DNA of 64,000 nt. Origin: Rouxiella aceris (lineage in GTDB: Bacteria; Pseudomonadota; Gammaproteobacteria; Enterobacterales; Enterobacteriaceae). The position numbers and the translations under genes are program-made. Positions 1 through 11,965 of the stretch are shown piece after piece (positions within the stretch are counted from its first letter, which is position 1; each line of letters starts with the position of its first letter). The notes under the pieces were generated by a model. It did no database searches. It saw only the letters and a program-made list of their open reading frames with translations, and was not told the origin of the DNA. The DNA is taken from assembly GCF_012933545.1 (NCBI RefSeq), contig NZ_JAADJU010000001.1, positions 558,001 to 622,000 on the forward strand, in the 5' to 3' direction.

Positions 1-2732
1 GGTACTTCGCGCTTTAGCTGGCCCAGCACGTCAGCAGACGACCCCAGCAATGCCTGGCTGGTCAGTGTACCTTGCGCATTTTCATCAATTTTCACTGGCA
101 ACAACAAGGTGAATCTCTCGCCTTTTTCCAGCACTGGCGTGCCCTCTTTCACCCTAAAAAGATCGGTCTGACTTCCGCTCCCTGTCCACTGCAAATTGAG
201 GCTGGCCGAGACTTTACTGGCATTATCGGGATGCAGATCGGTGTTTTCGGCATCCAGTACCGGCCTGCCGGTACTGCTTAAACCCGTGGGCAAGATAACC
301 TGTGCCATCATCCCTTTGACATCACTGGCCGCCGTGACGCTCAGTTTTAAGCGCAACGTATCCCCCGGCGTGCAGCCATTTGACTGGTCGAGATCGTCGC
401 ATGGACTCAGGCTGAGATCGGCATCTTTAAACAGCGGTGTCAGATACTTATTGTCACTCGACACCAGATTGCCGGCAACATCGGTACTGTTGATATGCAG
501 CACCCAGGATTTATTCAGATCGAGTCCGCGCAGCAGGGCAGTAAAAAAACCGTTGCCATCCAGGGTGACCGGTTGGCTGCTTTGCCAGGATGTCGCGCCG
601 ACTTCCTGCCACTGGATCACGGTCAGCAGTTTATCTTGCTCACTGTCAGTCACCCGTGCTTTTACCTCGATATTGCTATCTACCAGCGCGAGCGGCTGGT
701 CTTTATCCCAGGAAATAACCGGTTTATCTTTTTTATAAATCACCCTGGATTCAGGCAGCCACTTACTGGCATTTCCCGCTTTGTCTGTAGCATTGAGGGT
801 AAATCGATAGGTCAGGCCCGGTGATAACGTGACCTTCTCACTCCATTGATTGCCATTTTGTTTTGCCGCCTTATATTGCCAGCTCACGCCATTATCACTG
901 GTCCAACTGAGGGATCCTTTTGCCACGCCTGAGGCGGCGTCAGTGGCGGTCATCGCTGGTGACACCTCGGCATGGGTCAGCCAGTATGTTTTACCCGGTT
1001 TAATCTCACCCGCCCAGGCGACAGTGGGCGCAACATTATCAATCTCAATAAAGGTTGCCTGCTGGTGTTCCGTCCACGGGGAGAGATTACCGGCGACATC
1101 TTCTAGCTGTGCCTGGATCTCGTACGCCCGACCTACGGGTTCCAGCACCAGCTCGGCCTGCCAGTGGTTACCCGCCCCGCTAAGATGGACCTCCTTCCAT
1201 GGCTGAAAATTGCCGTTGTTGTAGGGGGAGTAACGCAGCTTGCCACCTTTGATACCAGCAAAATTGTCATGGCCGTTGACGGAAACCGTGACCCGCGAAT
1301 TATTGACCCAACGCGTTTGGTTTGCATAGTTGTCCCCACTCCAGCTCACAGTTGGCGGAGTATTATCGAAGCCGACATAGGTGGACGCTGTCCAGTCAGA
1401 TTTCACTCCATCAACATTGGTTATCTGTGCCTGAAACTCATACAACACACCCGGATTGAGACGCGGTGTCGCCGACCACTGAGTGCCACTGCCCTGCAAC
1501 GGCATATATTGCCATTTGCCGTCCTTGGCTCGGTAAAACAGCTGTCCACTGTTGATCTCACCGGCGGAATACTCTTTAGTAGCCAGCGTCAGTCTGACAT
1601 CCGCTTTATTGGTGTACAGCGTTTGGTCATTTTTATACTCGCCGCTCCAGCTGATTTCGGGTTTAATATTCTTATATTTAACAACATGGTAATCGCACGT
1701 TGTTCGGTTATTGCCGAGGTCCATACAGATACGCAGGGTGCGCGTTTGCCCGGATTGCCAGATGCCTGAGGTATCCACTGTGGCAGTAAAGCTCTTGCTG
1801 GTCGGACTGGGGATAACTTTGGTTTTAGCGGGAAAACCGTCAACCGAGACCGTCATCTTGTCGATATATTTATCCAATCCGCTTTGATAATTTTGGATTT
1901 CCACCGGGAACGTCATGCTCTCTTTTTTTATGTGGATTTCACTGGCAAGATTATCGGTGCGGATACGTGGCGAAGGGAGTTGATCCACCACCATCAGACT
2001 AAGGGTTCTGTTATATACATGATAACGATGCTTGCCATCTTTCCCCATATTGGCGGCGAGTATCTTTGCATTATAATTTCCCGTTTGCTGAGGAAATATA
2101 ACCTGGCGATCATAAAAATATCCATCTGTAGCAGGATCTTTCATAATATCATCAGCAATATATTTACCTGTTGCCCGGTCATAAAACTCGGTTAAAAACA
2201 TATTGCCACTGTAGAATGCTCGACCGCTCATTTTGTAATATTTATCACTACGCTGAACGAGCAAATGTTCAAGAATTTTTCCTTTGCTGTTGTCATAGTT
2301 AATCGCTGAAATATCGCCTTTCACTGGATTAATGTATACCTCCCGCGTATCCGAGGCTTCACGATTGGCTCCCGTCCAGATACTGTGAAACAATGTCTGC
2401 ACTTTTAGCGTGTAGATGTTTTCGGGAGCAAACATTAGTGGATCAATATCATAGTAACTGTCGAATAAATTGCTCCCCGCCGCACAGTAATAATCCCCAC
2501 GATTAATGCGAAAGGTAAAAATACATCTTTCTGCCGTAAATGCATCGCCATCACGAACATCTATTTTATATTCTAGTTTATCCCCCAGATTTCTATACAC
2601 TCTATCCCCATTATTCCCCTGGGGCTTAGTATATTTAACTGAAAAATTCTCTGCACTTACAGGGCTAAATATCCCTATCAAGGCAACTGCGAAAATCACT
2701 CTTAATACAACTTTTATTTGCCCATAAAACAT
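1..2732 (-). CDS. Large secreted Ig-like/DUF11-like repeat protein (C-terminus outside window)
   Basis: The minus strand is open without a stop from the ATG at 2732 to the window edge, giving about 910 residues of an incomplete protein. A good ribosome site (GGAG) precedes the ATG. Residues 1-28 form a signal peptide (hydrophobic core, then PVSA before the likely cut). The unique N-terminal part has a few cysteines. It is followed by several beta-sandwich-like repeats of about 90-100 residues with recurring 'P.(I/V)SW' starts and 'AGN' ends (for example TDVAGNL), typical of bacterial Ig-like modules. The last visible part (from 'DADLSLSPCDD') resembles a DUF11-type domain. The protein is probably exported to the surface or periplasm, as an adhesin or fimbria-like structural protein; binding partner and exact family are unknown. 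No neighbouring secretion gene is visible. Confidence 0.8.
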   Translation of the reverse strand, partial: MFYGQIKVVLRVIFAVALIGIFSPVSAENFSVKYTKPQGNNGDRVYRNLGDKLEYKIDVRDGDAFTAERCIFTFRINRGDYYCAAGSNLFDSYYDIDPLMFAPENIYTLKVQTLFHSIWTGANREASDTREVYINPVKGDISAINYDNSKGKILEHLLVQRSDKYYKMSGRAFYSGNMFLTEFYDRATGKYIADDIMKDPATDGYFYDRQVIFPQQTGNYNAKILAANMGKDGKHRYHVYNRTLSLMVVDQLPSPRIRTDNLASEIHIKKESMTFPVEIQNYQSGLDKYIDKMTVSVDGFPAKTKVIPSPTSKSFTATVDTSGIWQSGQTRTLRICMDLGNNRTTCDYHVVKYKNIKPEISWSGEYKNDQTLYTNKADVRLTLATKEYSAGEINSGQLFYRAKDGKWQYMPLQGSGTQWSATPRLNPGVLYEFQAQITNVDGVKSDWTASTYVGFDNTPPTVSWSGDNYANQTRWVNNSRVTVSVNGHDNFAGIKGGKLRYSPYNNGNFQPWKEVHLSGAGNHWQAELVLEPVGRAYEIQAQLEDVAGNLSPWTEHQQATFIEIDNVAPTVAWAGEIKPGKTYWLTHAEVSPAMTATDAASGVAKGSLSWTSDNGVSWQYKAAKQNGNQWSEKVTLSPGLTYRFTLNATDKAGNASKWLPESRVIYKKDKPVISWDKDQPLALVDSNIEVKARVTDSEQDKLLTVIQWQEVGATSWQSSQPVTLDGNGFFTALLRGLDLNKSWVLHINSTDVAGNLVSSDNKYLTPLFKDADLSLSPCDDLDQSNGCTPGDTLRLKLSVTAASDVKGMMAQVILPTGLSSTGRPVLDAENTDLHPDNASKVSASLNLQWTGSGSQTDLFRVKEGTPVLEKGERFTLLLPVKIDENAQGTLTSQALLGSSADVLGQLKREV

Positions 2733-2941
2733 ACCATCATCTCCTTACGGTTAAAAAGGCAGGCTAAAAGAGGGTGTGTCGTATTAATAGGCTTCTATTG
2801 TCTATGGCGAATAAACTTGCAGAATAAAAAAGCAGATATCCGTTGCCAGTGGTAGCAAGCTAACCGCTACTTGCTGGCAGGTTTTAATGGCGAGTCATAT
2901 CAGGGATGTAACAGGAGCAGTCAACGCGTAAACGGCACAAA

Positions 2942-4363
2942 TTACGGGGCAAGCATGGGTTGCACCACCAGTTGGCCCATGCTGCCGCGGTCGGCCAACT
3001 CCAGCGTCTGGCTGTAGTATAAGAACGGGAAGTGCTCATAGGAAGGTTGATTGAAATACACCAGCAACTCCACCTCACCGTCAACCCAGACGGTATCCTT
3101 GAATCCGGCATCCTCCACCAGCGGAGCAGCACCGTTAACGGATTTCACCATAAAGACCACCCCCTGCACGTGAAAAGGCTGTGGCAGATCGGCGTGGATG
3201 GTCCAGCGTTCCCAGGTGCCTTGCATGGCCTGCACATCGGTTCTGGCGATATCAAATACCGAGCCGTTAATGCCCGGCTGGCGGTCGCCAAGGCGGAAAT
3301 CGCGGCTACGCACCACGCTGCCGGTGATCAGTTGATCGGGCAATAAGCGCATAGGCAGATTATCGGTGACCAACGGCAACAGGCCGGTAGGTTTCAAGGT
3401 CAGTACCAGCGTTGATACCAAAATACTGGACGGCTGAAACAGTCCGCGCAGACGATCCATAATGCCCGCCGCTTCACCGGCAGAAATCGATACTTCATCG
3501 CCCTGCGACATATCAATCAGCACTTCGCGACGCTCACCAGGAGCCAGCGACAGCCGCTGCACACTTACCGGTGCTGGCAGGAAGCCAAGATCGGAGGCCA
3601 CCACATGAAAGGCACGGCGGTCACTCATCGTCAGCTCATAGCGGCGAGCATTAGAGGCATTAAGCAACCGCAGGCGCACCCAACCTCGGGAAACCTGGAC
3701 ATACGGCCCCTGTACGCCGTTAACCAACATGGTGTCACCAAAGAACCCGCCGCTGGATGGCGTGTCATATTGCGGCACGCCAAAGCTATCCAGGCGTTTG
3801 TCCTGGATAATGATCGGGAAATCATCAACACCATAGTGGTTGGGTAACGGCAGATTTTTGCTGACTTCATCTTCCACCAGCCACATCCCCGCCAGGCCAT
3901 TGTAAACCTGGGCAGCCATATGGTCTGGCGTATTGGCCTGATACCAGCAGGTAGCGGCCGGTTGGCGGATCGGTAACACCGGCGACCAGTCACTGCCCGG
4001 CGACATCATGCGCGCACCGCCACCGGTCAGGGTGCCGGGGACCTGCAAACCGCTGATGGTCACCGAGGTCGGCACCGGCAAGCGGTTACTGTAAATCAGT
4101 TTGACATCATCACCGCTGAACACCCGCACCGTCGGCCCAAGGTACATGCCATTAAAACCCCATACCGGAGCTTTGGCACCGCCGAGAAAAGACCAGTGGG
4201 ACTGTTGCAGAGTAAGGAAAAGCGGCTGCCCGCGGCGCGATTCAATCAGCGGCGGAACAGGCAAGACGGGTTGCGAGTCGCTGGCATATGCCCTCAGTGG
4301 CAATGATCCAGCGGCAAGCGCCATGCCAGATGCCTGTAAAAAGGTGCGACGACTGAGGGACAT
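2942..4363 (-). CDS. ftsP: Cell division protein FtsP (SufI)
   Basis: A 473-residue multicopper-oxidase-fold protein without oxidase function that stabilises the divisome under stress in the periplasm. The N-terminus carries a twin-arginine export signal (SRRTFL at residues 4-9, then a hydrophobic stretch ending near RAYA), so it is exported folded by the Tat system. Length and ends agree with E. coli SufI/FtsP. It lies immediately downstream of plsC on the same strand, as in E. coli, where plsC and ftsP are adjacent. Cupredoxin-like segments run through the whole protein. The copper ligands of true laccases are not evident, in line with the family. Confidence 0.95.
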   Translation of the reverse strand: MSLSRRTFLQASGMALAAGSLPLRAYASDSQPVLPVPPLIESRRGQPLFLTLQQSHWSFLGGAKAPVWGFNGMYLGPTVRVFSGDDVKLIYSNRLPVPTSVTISGLQVPGTLTGGGARMMSPGSDWSPVLPIRQPAATCWYQANTPDHMAAQVYNGLAGMWLVEDEVSKNLPLPNHYGVDDFPIIIQDKRLDSFGVPQYDTPSSGGFFGDTMLVNGVQGPYVQVSRGWVRLRLLNASNARRYELTMSDRRAFHVVASDLGFLPAPVSVQRLSLAPGERREVLIDMSQGDEVSISAGEAAGIMDRLRGLFQPSSILVSTLVLTLKPTGLLPLVTDNLPMRLLPDQLITGSVVRSRDFRLGDRQPGINGSVFDIARTDVQAMQGTWERWTIHADLPQPFHVQGVVFMVKSVNGAAPLVEDAGFKDTVWVDGEVELLVYFNQPSYEHFPFLYYSQTLELADRGSMGQLVVQPMLAP

Positions 4364-4549
4364 ATCTTCTCCATAAGAGCAAAATCAAAGCGGTAGTCTA
4401 CGCACGCTAACCTTCAATGGTGACGTGCGCTAAAATAATCACCCTCGGTTAGCAGAGATAAAACGCAACCGATAATCCCATTCTGGTGATTTAACGTCTG
4501 CCTCGGGCCGGTGCAGAAGGCCCAAAGCAGAGCAGTGGTATGGGTACCG

Positions 4550-5293
4550 CTATTTTTTATTCGTCATTGCCGCTTCGCGCGCCGCAACTTCGGCATCCAA
4601 CTCGGCGATTTTTTCGCCCATCATCTGCCGGCAGTGCTCAGCCAGCTCGCGCAAACGCTCTTTGCCATATTGTGAGGTATCCACCGGCGGCAACATTTCA
4701 ATAATAACCAGACCATTAGACCAGCGATTGAGTTTGATTTTATTGCTGGTATTGGAGACGCAAATCGGCACAATCGGCACGCCAGCCGCAATGGCCGCAT
4801 GAAAAGCCCCGGTTTTAAAAGGCATCAAGCCGCGTCCCCGGCTACGTGTTCCTTCCGGAAACATCCAGATAGAGATATCTTTCTTTTTAAACTGCTCAAC
4901 AACCTGCGAGATGGTGCCATGCGCCTTGGCACGGTTATCACGATCAATCAGCAGGTTACCGGTCAGCCAGTAGAGCGGGCCGAAAAAGGGGATCCACAGC
5001 AGGCTTTTTTTGCCCACGGTCACCGTTCTTGGCTGAACCATACTGGACGCGGTCACCATATCGTAATTGTTCTGGTGATTGGCGATATAGATACAGTTAC
5101 CGTAGTGTGCCGCATCAGGTGGGGTGCGCTTTTCAACCTTCAGGCCAAATATGGGTGCCAAGCCGCCAAAAAGATGACCGAAAGTCGCTACATGTTTTGG
5201 ATTTCTTGGGCTGAAAAGGCAATAAATCGAACCGAAAATGCACACCAGAATTGAGAAAACCACGACATAAATAAAGCGAAAAATAAGTAACAT
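4550..5293 (-). CDS. plsC: 1-acyl-sn-glycerol-3-phosphate acyltransferase PlsC
   Basis: Transfers a second acyl chain to lysophosphatidic acid, making phosphatidic acid at the inner membrane. The 247-residue protein starts with a membrane segment (residues 1-27). It carries the catalytic NHxxxxD motif (His73, Asp78) and the substrate-binding FPEGTRSRG motif near residue 145. The C-terminal tail is charged (ends AAMTNKK). Length and motif positions equal those of E. coli PlsC. It lies between parC and ftsP, all on the minus strand. The 286-base gap to parC suggests it may have its own promoter. Confidence 0.97.
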   Translation of the reverse strand: MLLIFRFIYVVVFSILVCIFGSIYCLFSPRNPKHVATFGHLFGGLAPIFGLKVEKRTPPDAAHYGNCIYIANHQNNYDMVTASSMVQPRTVTVGKKSLLWIPFFGPLYWLTGNLLIDRDNRAKAHGTISQVVEQFKKKDISIWMFPEGTRSRGRGLMPFKTGAFHAAIAAGVPIVPICVSNTSNKIKLNRWSNGLVIIEMLPPVDTSQYGKERLRELAEHCRQMMGEKIAELDAEVAAREAAMTNKK

Positions 5294-5579
5294 AACACCC
5301 TCTTAAGCATACAACCGAAGCCAAACCAGGTCTGACCCTGTCGTTCCTTTGCCGCTGGGCTATTCTCGGGCCTCAGCAGGCTCTATACAATAGTTATTCT
5401 TCTCCCGCAGAGAGTTTTTCTTAATCCAAATAATTTATCGCGGCAAAAATGTAAATTATTTGCGCTGCGGCGCAAGATTATCAGCAGACTCCGCAACTTA
5501 CCCCTCCGCGCCACGCGCTTTGGCAACCCAGGGCTTTCAGGGCAACGAAGTGCCCCAAAAGCCCTGACCAGGCACGCAA

Positions 5580-7853
5580 TTACTCTTCGCTATTGCCAGT
5601 TGCAGGGCGCGCCGGGGTGTCGATTTCAACGCGGTCAACGTTCTGTAGCCCTCGCGGCAACAGCGTGCCTTTACGACCCCGTTCGGCACAGTATTTCTGC
5701 AAATCCTCAGGACGCAGGGTCAACTTGCGTTTACCGGCATATAAGGTGATTGACGTCTGCGGTGACAATACCAGCAACCAGGCCAGTTTGTCCTCACCGG
5801 ATGCCGCCTGCGCCGCCGGGATCGAGACGATCTTGTTGCCTTTGCCTTTTGACAACTGCGGCAAATCGGCAACCGGGAACAACAGCATACGACCGACACT
5901 GGTGATCGACAGCAGCATCGCTTCGTCGTCAGTCAGTTCGATCGGCGGCAACACTTTCGCATTGTCCGGCAAGGAAATCATCGCCTTGCCCGCGCGGTTA
6001 CGAGCCACCAGATCGTTAAAGGTACAGACAAAACCGTAACCGGCATCGGAGGCCATCAACAGTTTCTGATCGTCTGCGGCCATCAGCACCTGCTGAATAG
6101 TGGCACCCGGCGGCGGCGTCAGTTTGCCGGTTAACGGCTCACCCTGACCTCGCGCCGAAGGCAGCGTATTGCTATCGAGCGCGTAGCTGCGCCCGGTGGA
6201 GTCGATAAACACCACCGGCTGGTTACTCTTGCCTCGAGCGGCACTGCGGAAGCTGTCACCCGCCTTATAGCTTAGCCCAAGCGGGTCTATATCGTGGCCT
6301 TTGGCACCACGTACCCAGCCCATTTCAGACAATACGACTGTGACCGGCTCAGACGGAATAAAGTCATGCTCGCTCATCGCCTTGGCTTCGCTGCGTTCGA
6401 TAATTGGCGAACGACGATCGTCACCGTAGGCTTCGGCATCGGCCTGAATTTCTTTGCGGATCAGCGTACTCAATTTACGTTCTGAAGCCAGCAGCGACTG
6501 CAGTTGGTCACGCTCTTTCGCCAGTTCATCCTGCTCACCGCGGATCTTCACCTCTTCGAGTTTGGCCAGGTGGCGCAATTTCAATTCGAGGATCGATTCT
6601 GCCTGGGTATCACTGAGCCCAAAGCGCGCCATCAACACCGGCTTGGGTTCATCTTCGCTGCGAATGATATGGATGACTTCGTCAATATTGAGGAAGGCGA
6701 TCAATAAGCCTTCTAAAATATGCAGACGCTTCAACACTTTATCCAGACGGAAATTCAGGCGACGGCGGACGGTATCACGACGGTAGGATAACCATTCGGT
6801 AAGGATCTCCAGCAAGCCTTTGACCTGCGGGCGGTTATCCAGACCGATCATATTCATATTGATGCGGTAGCTACGTTCAAGATCGGTAGTGGCGAACAGA
6901 TGATTCATCACCTGCTCGAGATCGACACGATTAGTACGCGGCACAATCACCAGCCGCGTTGGATTTTCATGATCCGATTCGTCACGCAAGTCATCTACCA
7001 TCGGCAGTTTCTTGGCGCGCATCTGGCTGGCAATCTGCTCCAGCACCTTGGCGCCGGAGACCTGATGCGGCAACGCGGTGATCACCGCACTGCCGTCTTC
7101 TTTTTTCCATAGCGCGCGCATGCGCACCGAGCCTTTGCCCGACTCATAAATTTTGCGTATTTCATTACGCGGCGTAATTATTTCGGCTTCAGTAGGGAAG
7201 TCCGGTCCCTGCACATACTCCAGCAGGTCCTCGAGCGAACTGCCCGGCTTCTCAAGCAGCGCCACCAGGGCATTGGCAATTTCACGCAGGTTATGCGGCG
7301 GAATATCCGTCGCCATACCGACGGCAATACCGGTGGTGCCATTGAGCAGAATATTCGGCAGACGCGCAGGCAGCATTTTCGGCTCCTGCATGGTGCCGTC
7401 AAAGTTTGGCACCCAGTCGGCGGTGCCCTGCGCCAATTCACGCAGCAGCACTTCGGCATATTTCGACAGCCGTGATTCGGTATAACGCATGGCAGCAAAG
7501 GATTTCGGATCATCCGGTGCCCCCCAGTTGCCCTGACCGTCCACCAGCGTATAGCGATAGGAGAACGGCTGTGCCATCAGCACCATGGCTTCATAGCAGG
7601 CGCTGTCGCCGTGTGGATGATACTTACCCAACACGTCACCCACGGTACGGGCGGATTTTTTAAACTTGGCGCTATTGCTCAGGCCCAGCTCGGACATGGC
7701 ATAAATAATGCGACGCTGAACCGGCTTCAGGCCGTCGCCAATGTACGGCAATGCCCGATCCATGATCACGTACATGGAGTAGTTGAGATAGGCATTCTCG
7801 GTAAAGGTGTGCAGCGCTAAACGCTCTGTACCATCATGAGTCATTTCACTCAT
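5580..7853 (-). CDS. parC: DNA topoisomerase IV subunit A ParC
   Basis: The 757-residue A subunit of topoisomerase IV unlinks replicated chromosomes together with ParE (encoded at 9411-11306). The winged-helix DNA-gate region contains the quinolone-determining segment [16 protein letters not shown]. The positions equivalent to E. coli Ser80 and Glu84 are Ser84 and Glu88 here because the N-terminus is four residues longer; both have the wild-type, quinolone-sensitive residue. The cleavage tyrosine is in AAMRYTESR (about residue 124). The C-terminal beta-pinwheel is complete and ends with an acidic tail. A long hairpin (5529-5565) without a clear T-run follows the gene and may end the transcript. 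Confidence 0.98.
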   Translation of the reverse strand: MSEMTHDGTERLALHTFTENAYLNYSMYVIMDRALPYIGDGLKPVQRRIIYAMSELGLSNSAKFKKSARTVGDVLGKYHPHGDSACYEAMVLMAQPFSYRYTLVDGQGNWGAPDDPKSFAAMRYTESRLSKYAEVLLRELAQGTADWVPNFDGTMQEPKMLPARLPNILLNGTTGIAVGMATDIPPHNLREIANALVALLEKPGSSLEDLLEYVQGPDFPTEAEIITPRNEIRKIYESGKGSVRMRALWKKEDGSAVITALPHQVSGAKVLEQIASQMRAKKLPMVDDLRDESDHENPTRLVIVPRTNRVDLEQVMNHLFATTDLERSYRINMNMIGLDNRPQVKGLLEILTEWLSYRRDTVRRRLNFRLDKVLKRLHILEGLLIAFLNIDEVIHIIRSEDEPKPVLMARFGLSDTQAESILELKLRHLAKLEEVKIRGEQDELAKERDQLQSLLASERKLSTLIRKEIQADAEAYGDDRRSPIIERSEAKAMSEHDFIPSEPVTVVLSEMGWVRGAKGHDIDPLGLSYKAGDSFRSAARGKSNQPVVFIDSTGRSYALDSNTLPSARGQGEPLTGKLTPPPGATIQQVLMAADDQKLLMASDAGYGFVCTFNDLVARNRAGKAMISLPDNAKVLPPIELTDDEAMLLSITSVGRMLLFPVADLPQLSKGKGNKIVSIPAAQAASGEDKLAWLLVLSPQTSITLYAGKRKLTLRPEDLQKYCAERGRKGTLLPRGLQNVDRVEIDTPARPATGNSEE

Positions 7854-8180
7854 TACTTTTTATCCTCAGACCCGTGGCACTCTTGTGCTGGAAAATAGAC
7901 GTTCTGGAAAATACGGAGGCCTGCTTACAGACACGCACAGGCGTGGTCGCACAAGGCGATGATGTTCGCGATAGTACATCATATGGCGTATTGCTGTCAC
8001 AGTTGCTGTGCGATGAGCCGCGTTTGTGGCGACGATCATCAACGCAGATAGTGATGTAATATCGATAACTTCGAGGCTTTATTGCATATTTAGCAACAGT
8101 ATTGTGCTCTGGCGCACATTTTTTCTACCTGCGATTTTCGGTACACTCTCTGGCAATAGTTTACTAACGAGGTCAATGCC
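7854..8180. other. parC-mdaB divergent intergenic region
   Basis: This 327-base gap separates two divergent genes and must hold both promoters. I see no convincing small gene. Near mdaB there is a TACACT hexamer (about 8141-8146) that could serve as a -10 box, but no good -35 box at the usual distance. Confidence 0.4.
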
Positions 8181-8768
8181 ATGAGCAACATACTGATTAT
8201 TAATGCGGGCAAAGCATTTGGACATTCAAAAGGTGTCCTCAACAGCAGCCTGACCGAGGTTGCCGACACCTTTCTGCGCGACGCCGGGCACAGCGTACGC
8301 GTAACCCATATCGAAGCGGGTTATGATATCGAAGCAGAAGTTGAGAGCTACCTGTGGGCTGACGCGGTGATCTACCAGATGCCGGGTTGGTGGATGGGCG
8401 CGCCCTGGACGATGAAAAAATATATTGATGAAGTCTTTACCATCGGTCACGGCAAGCTGTACGCCAGCGACGGTCGCACTCGTTCCGATGAGTCGAAAAA
8501 GTACGGCTCTGGCGGTCTGATCCAGGGTACGGCTTATATGCTGTCAGTCACCTGGAACGCCCCCGTTGAGGCTTTTGAAGATAAAGACCAGTTCTTCCAC
8601 GGCGTCGGCGTTGATGGCGTTTATCTGCCTTTCCATAAAGCCAATCAGTTCCTCGGCATGGATACGCTGCCAACCTTTATGTGTAATGATGTGATTAAGC
8701 AGCCGGATATCGACGGTGATTTCGCCCGTTATCGTGCCCATTTAGACAATGTGTTTGGCAACGCCTGA
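8181..8768 (+). CDS. mdaB: NADPH:quinone oxidoreductase MdaB
   Basis: A 195-residue flavodoxin-fold enzyme that uses FAD and NADPH to reduce quinones by two electrons, limiting redox cycling. The N-terminal phosphate-binding strand-loop (ILIINAGKAFGHSKG) and the PGWWMGAPW segment that lines the flavin site (about residue 70) match E. coli MdaB, as does the length. It is followed after 84 bases by ygiN on the same strand, as in E. coli. The two proteins are thought to form a quinone/quinol cycle, so they are probably co-transcribed. Confidence 0.95.
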   Translation: MSNILIINAGKAFGHSKGVLNSSLTEVADTFLRDAGHSVRVTHIEAGYDIEAEVESYLWADAVIYQMPGWWMGAPWTMKKYIDEVFTIGHGKLYASDGRTRSDESKKYGSGGLIQGTAYMLSVTWNAPVEAFEDKDQFFHGVGVDGVYLPFHKANQFLGMDTLPTFMCNDVIKQPDIDGDFARYRAHLDNVFGNA

Positions 8769-8852
8769 GCACACTGTCACTATCAAGATGCGCCATCGGA
8801 GTGGGTCAGAGACAACCGGGACCCACAGTATCAAGGGTAAATCGAGGTTTTT

Positions 8853-9158
8853 ATGATCACCGTTATTGCTGAAATCATCATTAAGCCGGGCCGTCGTAAC
8901 GCCGTATTGGAAAAAATCACCCATTTGCTGCCCCAGGTGCTGGCAGAAAAAGGCTGTCATCGCTACGAGCCTTTTATTGACGTCAAAGGGCAGATCCCCT
9001 GGCGCCATAGCGCGCCTGATTCGATCTTTATGCTCGAGGAGTGGCAAAGCATGGCTCATCTGGAAGATCATCAGCAAGCGGCGCATATGCACAGCCATCG
9101 TGAAAATATTAAAAACGATGTGCAGGAAGTGAAAATCAATATTATCGAAAAAGCCTGA
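8853..9158 (+). CDS. ygiN: Quinol monooxygenase YgiN
   Basis: A 101-residue dimeric ferredoxin-like (ABM-domain) protein. E. coli YgiN oxidises menadiol back to menadione and is the natural partner of MdaB, encoded directly upstream. The single domain covers the whole protein. It shows the typical start MITVIAEIIIKPG and a histidine-rich stretch near residues 70-80 (HLEDHQQAAHMHSH). Its transcript ends in a terminator interrupted by a repeat element (9181-9368). Confidence 0.93.
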   Translation: MITVIAEIIIKPGRRNAVLEKITHLLPQVLAEKGCHRYEPFIDVKGQIPWRHSAPDSIFMLEEWQSMAHLEDHQQAAHMHSHRENIKNDVQEVKINIIEKA

Positions 9159-9173
9159 TCCTGCTGATGGCAG

Positions 9174-9372
9174 ATAAAAAAAACGGAGATGCTTAACGCA
9201 CTCCGGTTCAGACTGCTGACAAAGTTCGTTATTAGGGAGAGTGCACCGTTGGGGTCGTAGCGGGCTTGCCCGCCGGAGCGCCCCTAGGTGTGCTATGCCC
9301 GGGTATCTCGATCATCAAGACGACTTGGTCATCAAACTCAACCGGAGATGCTTAACGCACTCCGGTTTTTTT
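9174..9372 (+). repeat. Terminator-inserted 132 bp repeat, copy 1, with duplicated terminator hairpin
   Basis: The core at 9209-9340 is shared with three other loci in this window. It is bracketed by two copies of the same stem-loop, CGGAG-ATGCTTAACGCA-CTCCGG, at 9184-9206 and 9343-9365. Only the right copy keeps the T-run (9365-9373); the left copy keeps the A-run before it. This is therefore the bidirectional terminator between convergent ygiN and parE, split and duplicated by the element. The core has inverted ends (TGACAAAGTT near the left, GACTTGGTCA near the right) and a central GCGGGC-TT-GCCCGC hairpin. It has no coding capacity. Confidence 0.85.
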
Positions 9373-9410
9373 ATAGGGCAGCCCTGCCGCCTGCTATCAG
9401 CAACAAAAAC

Positions 9411-11312
<1,902 letters not shown>

Positions 11313-11383
11313 TTAATTCGTGGCTCTGGTTGTGAGTGAACGATTCTGTTGTTGGCAAACATGGCGTGAGTGGCTCGCAAAAC

Positions 11384-11965
11384 TTAATCTGTAGCCAACC
11401 CCAGGAAATCCACAATCGGTGAGAAATAACGTTCAAAGCCGACAAAAGCGTGGTTGCCCTCAGGTTCTATCGTTTGGCGGCATAGCGCGTAGTACGCCAC
11501 GGCCTGCCGATAGTCGAGGATTTCGTCGCCGGTTTGCTGGAGTAACCAAAGTAAATCCGGTGACTCCAACGGCTCGATCTGCATCACTTTGAGATCGTAA
11601 ACATGGCGTGACTCTAACACATATTGCTGGCCGGTGTAGGGGTTGTGATTGAGTCCGAGAAAGTCGATTAACAGTTCATATGGCCGCACGGCGGGATTAA
11701 CCACTACCGCCGGCAAGGTAAAGCATTGAGAAAGCCAGGTCGCATAGTAGCCACCGAGAGAAGAACCGACAATACCGATTTTCTCACCCGATCGGCTCAT
11801 CACCAGCGTTTCCAGCTGCTCGGCAGCTTCGGCCGGATAAGGCAGCAGCGTGGGGATCAGCATCTCGATCTGCGGATGGTGTTCTGCCAGCCAGTGCTGC
11901 AAGGCCATGGCCTTCGCTGACTGGGGGGAACTGTTAAAACCATGCAGATATAGCAATGTGCTCAT
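11384..11965 (-). CDS. yqiA: Esterase YqiA
   Basis: A 193-residue alpha/beta-hydrolase of the UPF0227 family with esterase activity on short acyl substrates in E. coli. The strand-turn [12 protein letters not shown] at the N-terminus forms the oxyanion side. The nucleophile elbow is GSSLGGYY (Ser near residue 70), and the histidine in GNHAF near the C-terminus completes the triad. The start codon overlaps the cpdA stop by one base, so translation is probably coupled. The physiological substrate is unknown. Confidence 0.93.
   Translation of the reverse strand: MSTLLYLHGFNSSPQSAKAMALQHWLAEHHPQIEMLIPTLLPYPAEAAEQLETLVMSRSGEKIGIVGSSLGGYYATWLSQCFTLPAVVVNPAVRPYELLIDFLGLNHNPYTGQQYVLESRHVYDLKVMQIEPLESPDLLWLLQQTGDEILDYRQAVAYYALCRQTIEPEGNHAFVGFERYFSPIVDFLGLATD

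Noticed and set aside
196-1769. Several plus-strand open frames in the first 2 kb
   Set aside because: They lie antisense to one continuous minus-strand frame with signal peptide and domain repeats, which is clearly the real gene.
7153-7513. Open frames on both strands inside parC
   Set aside because: They are out-of-frame or antisense to a fully conserved parC.
9209-9340. Group IIC intron, which also inserts next to terminators
   Set aside because: The element is only 132 bp, has no reverse transcriptase or domain V-like sequence, and the terminator hairpin is on both sides, not only upstream.
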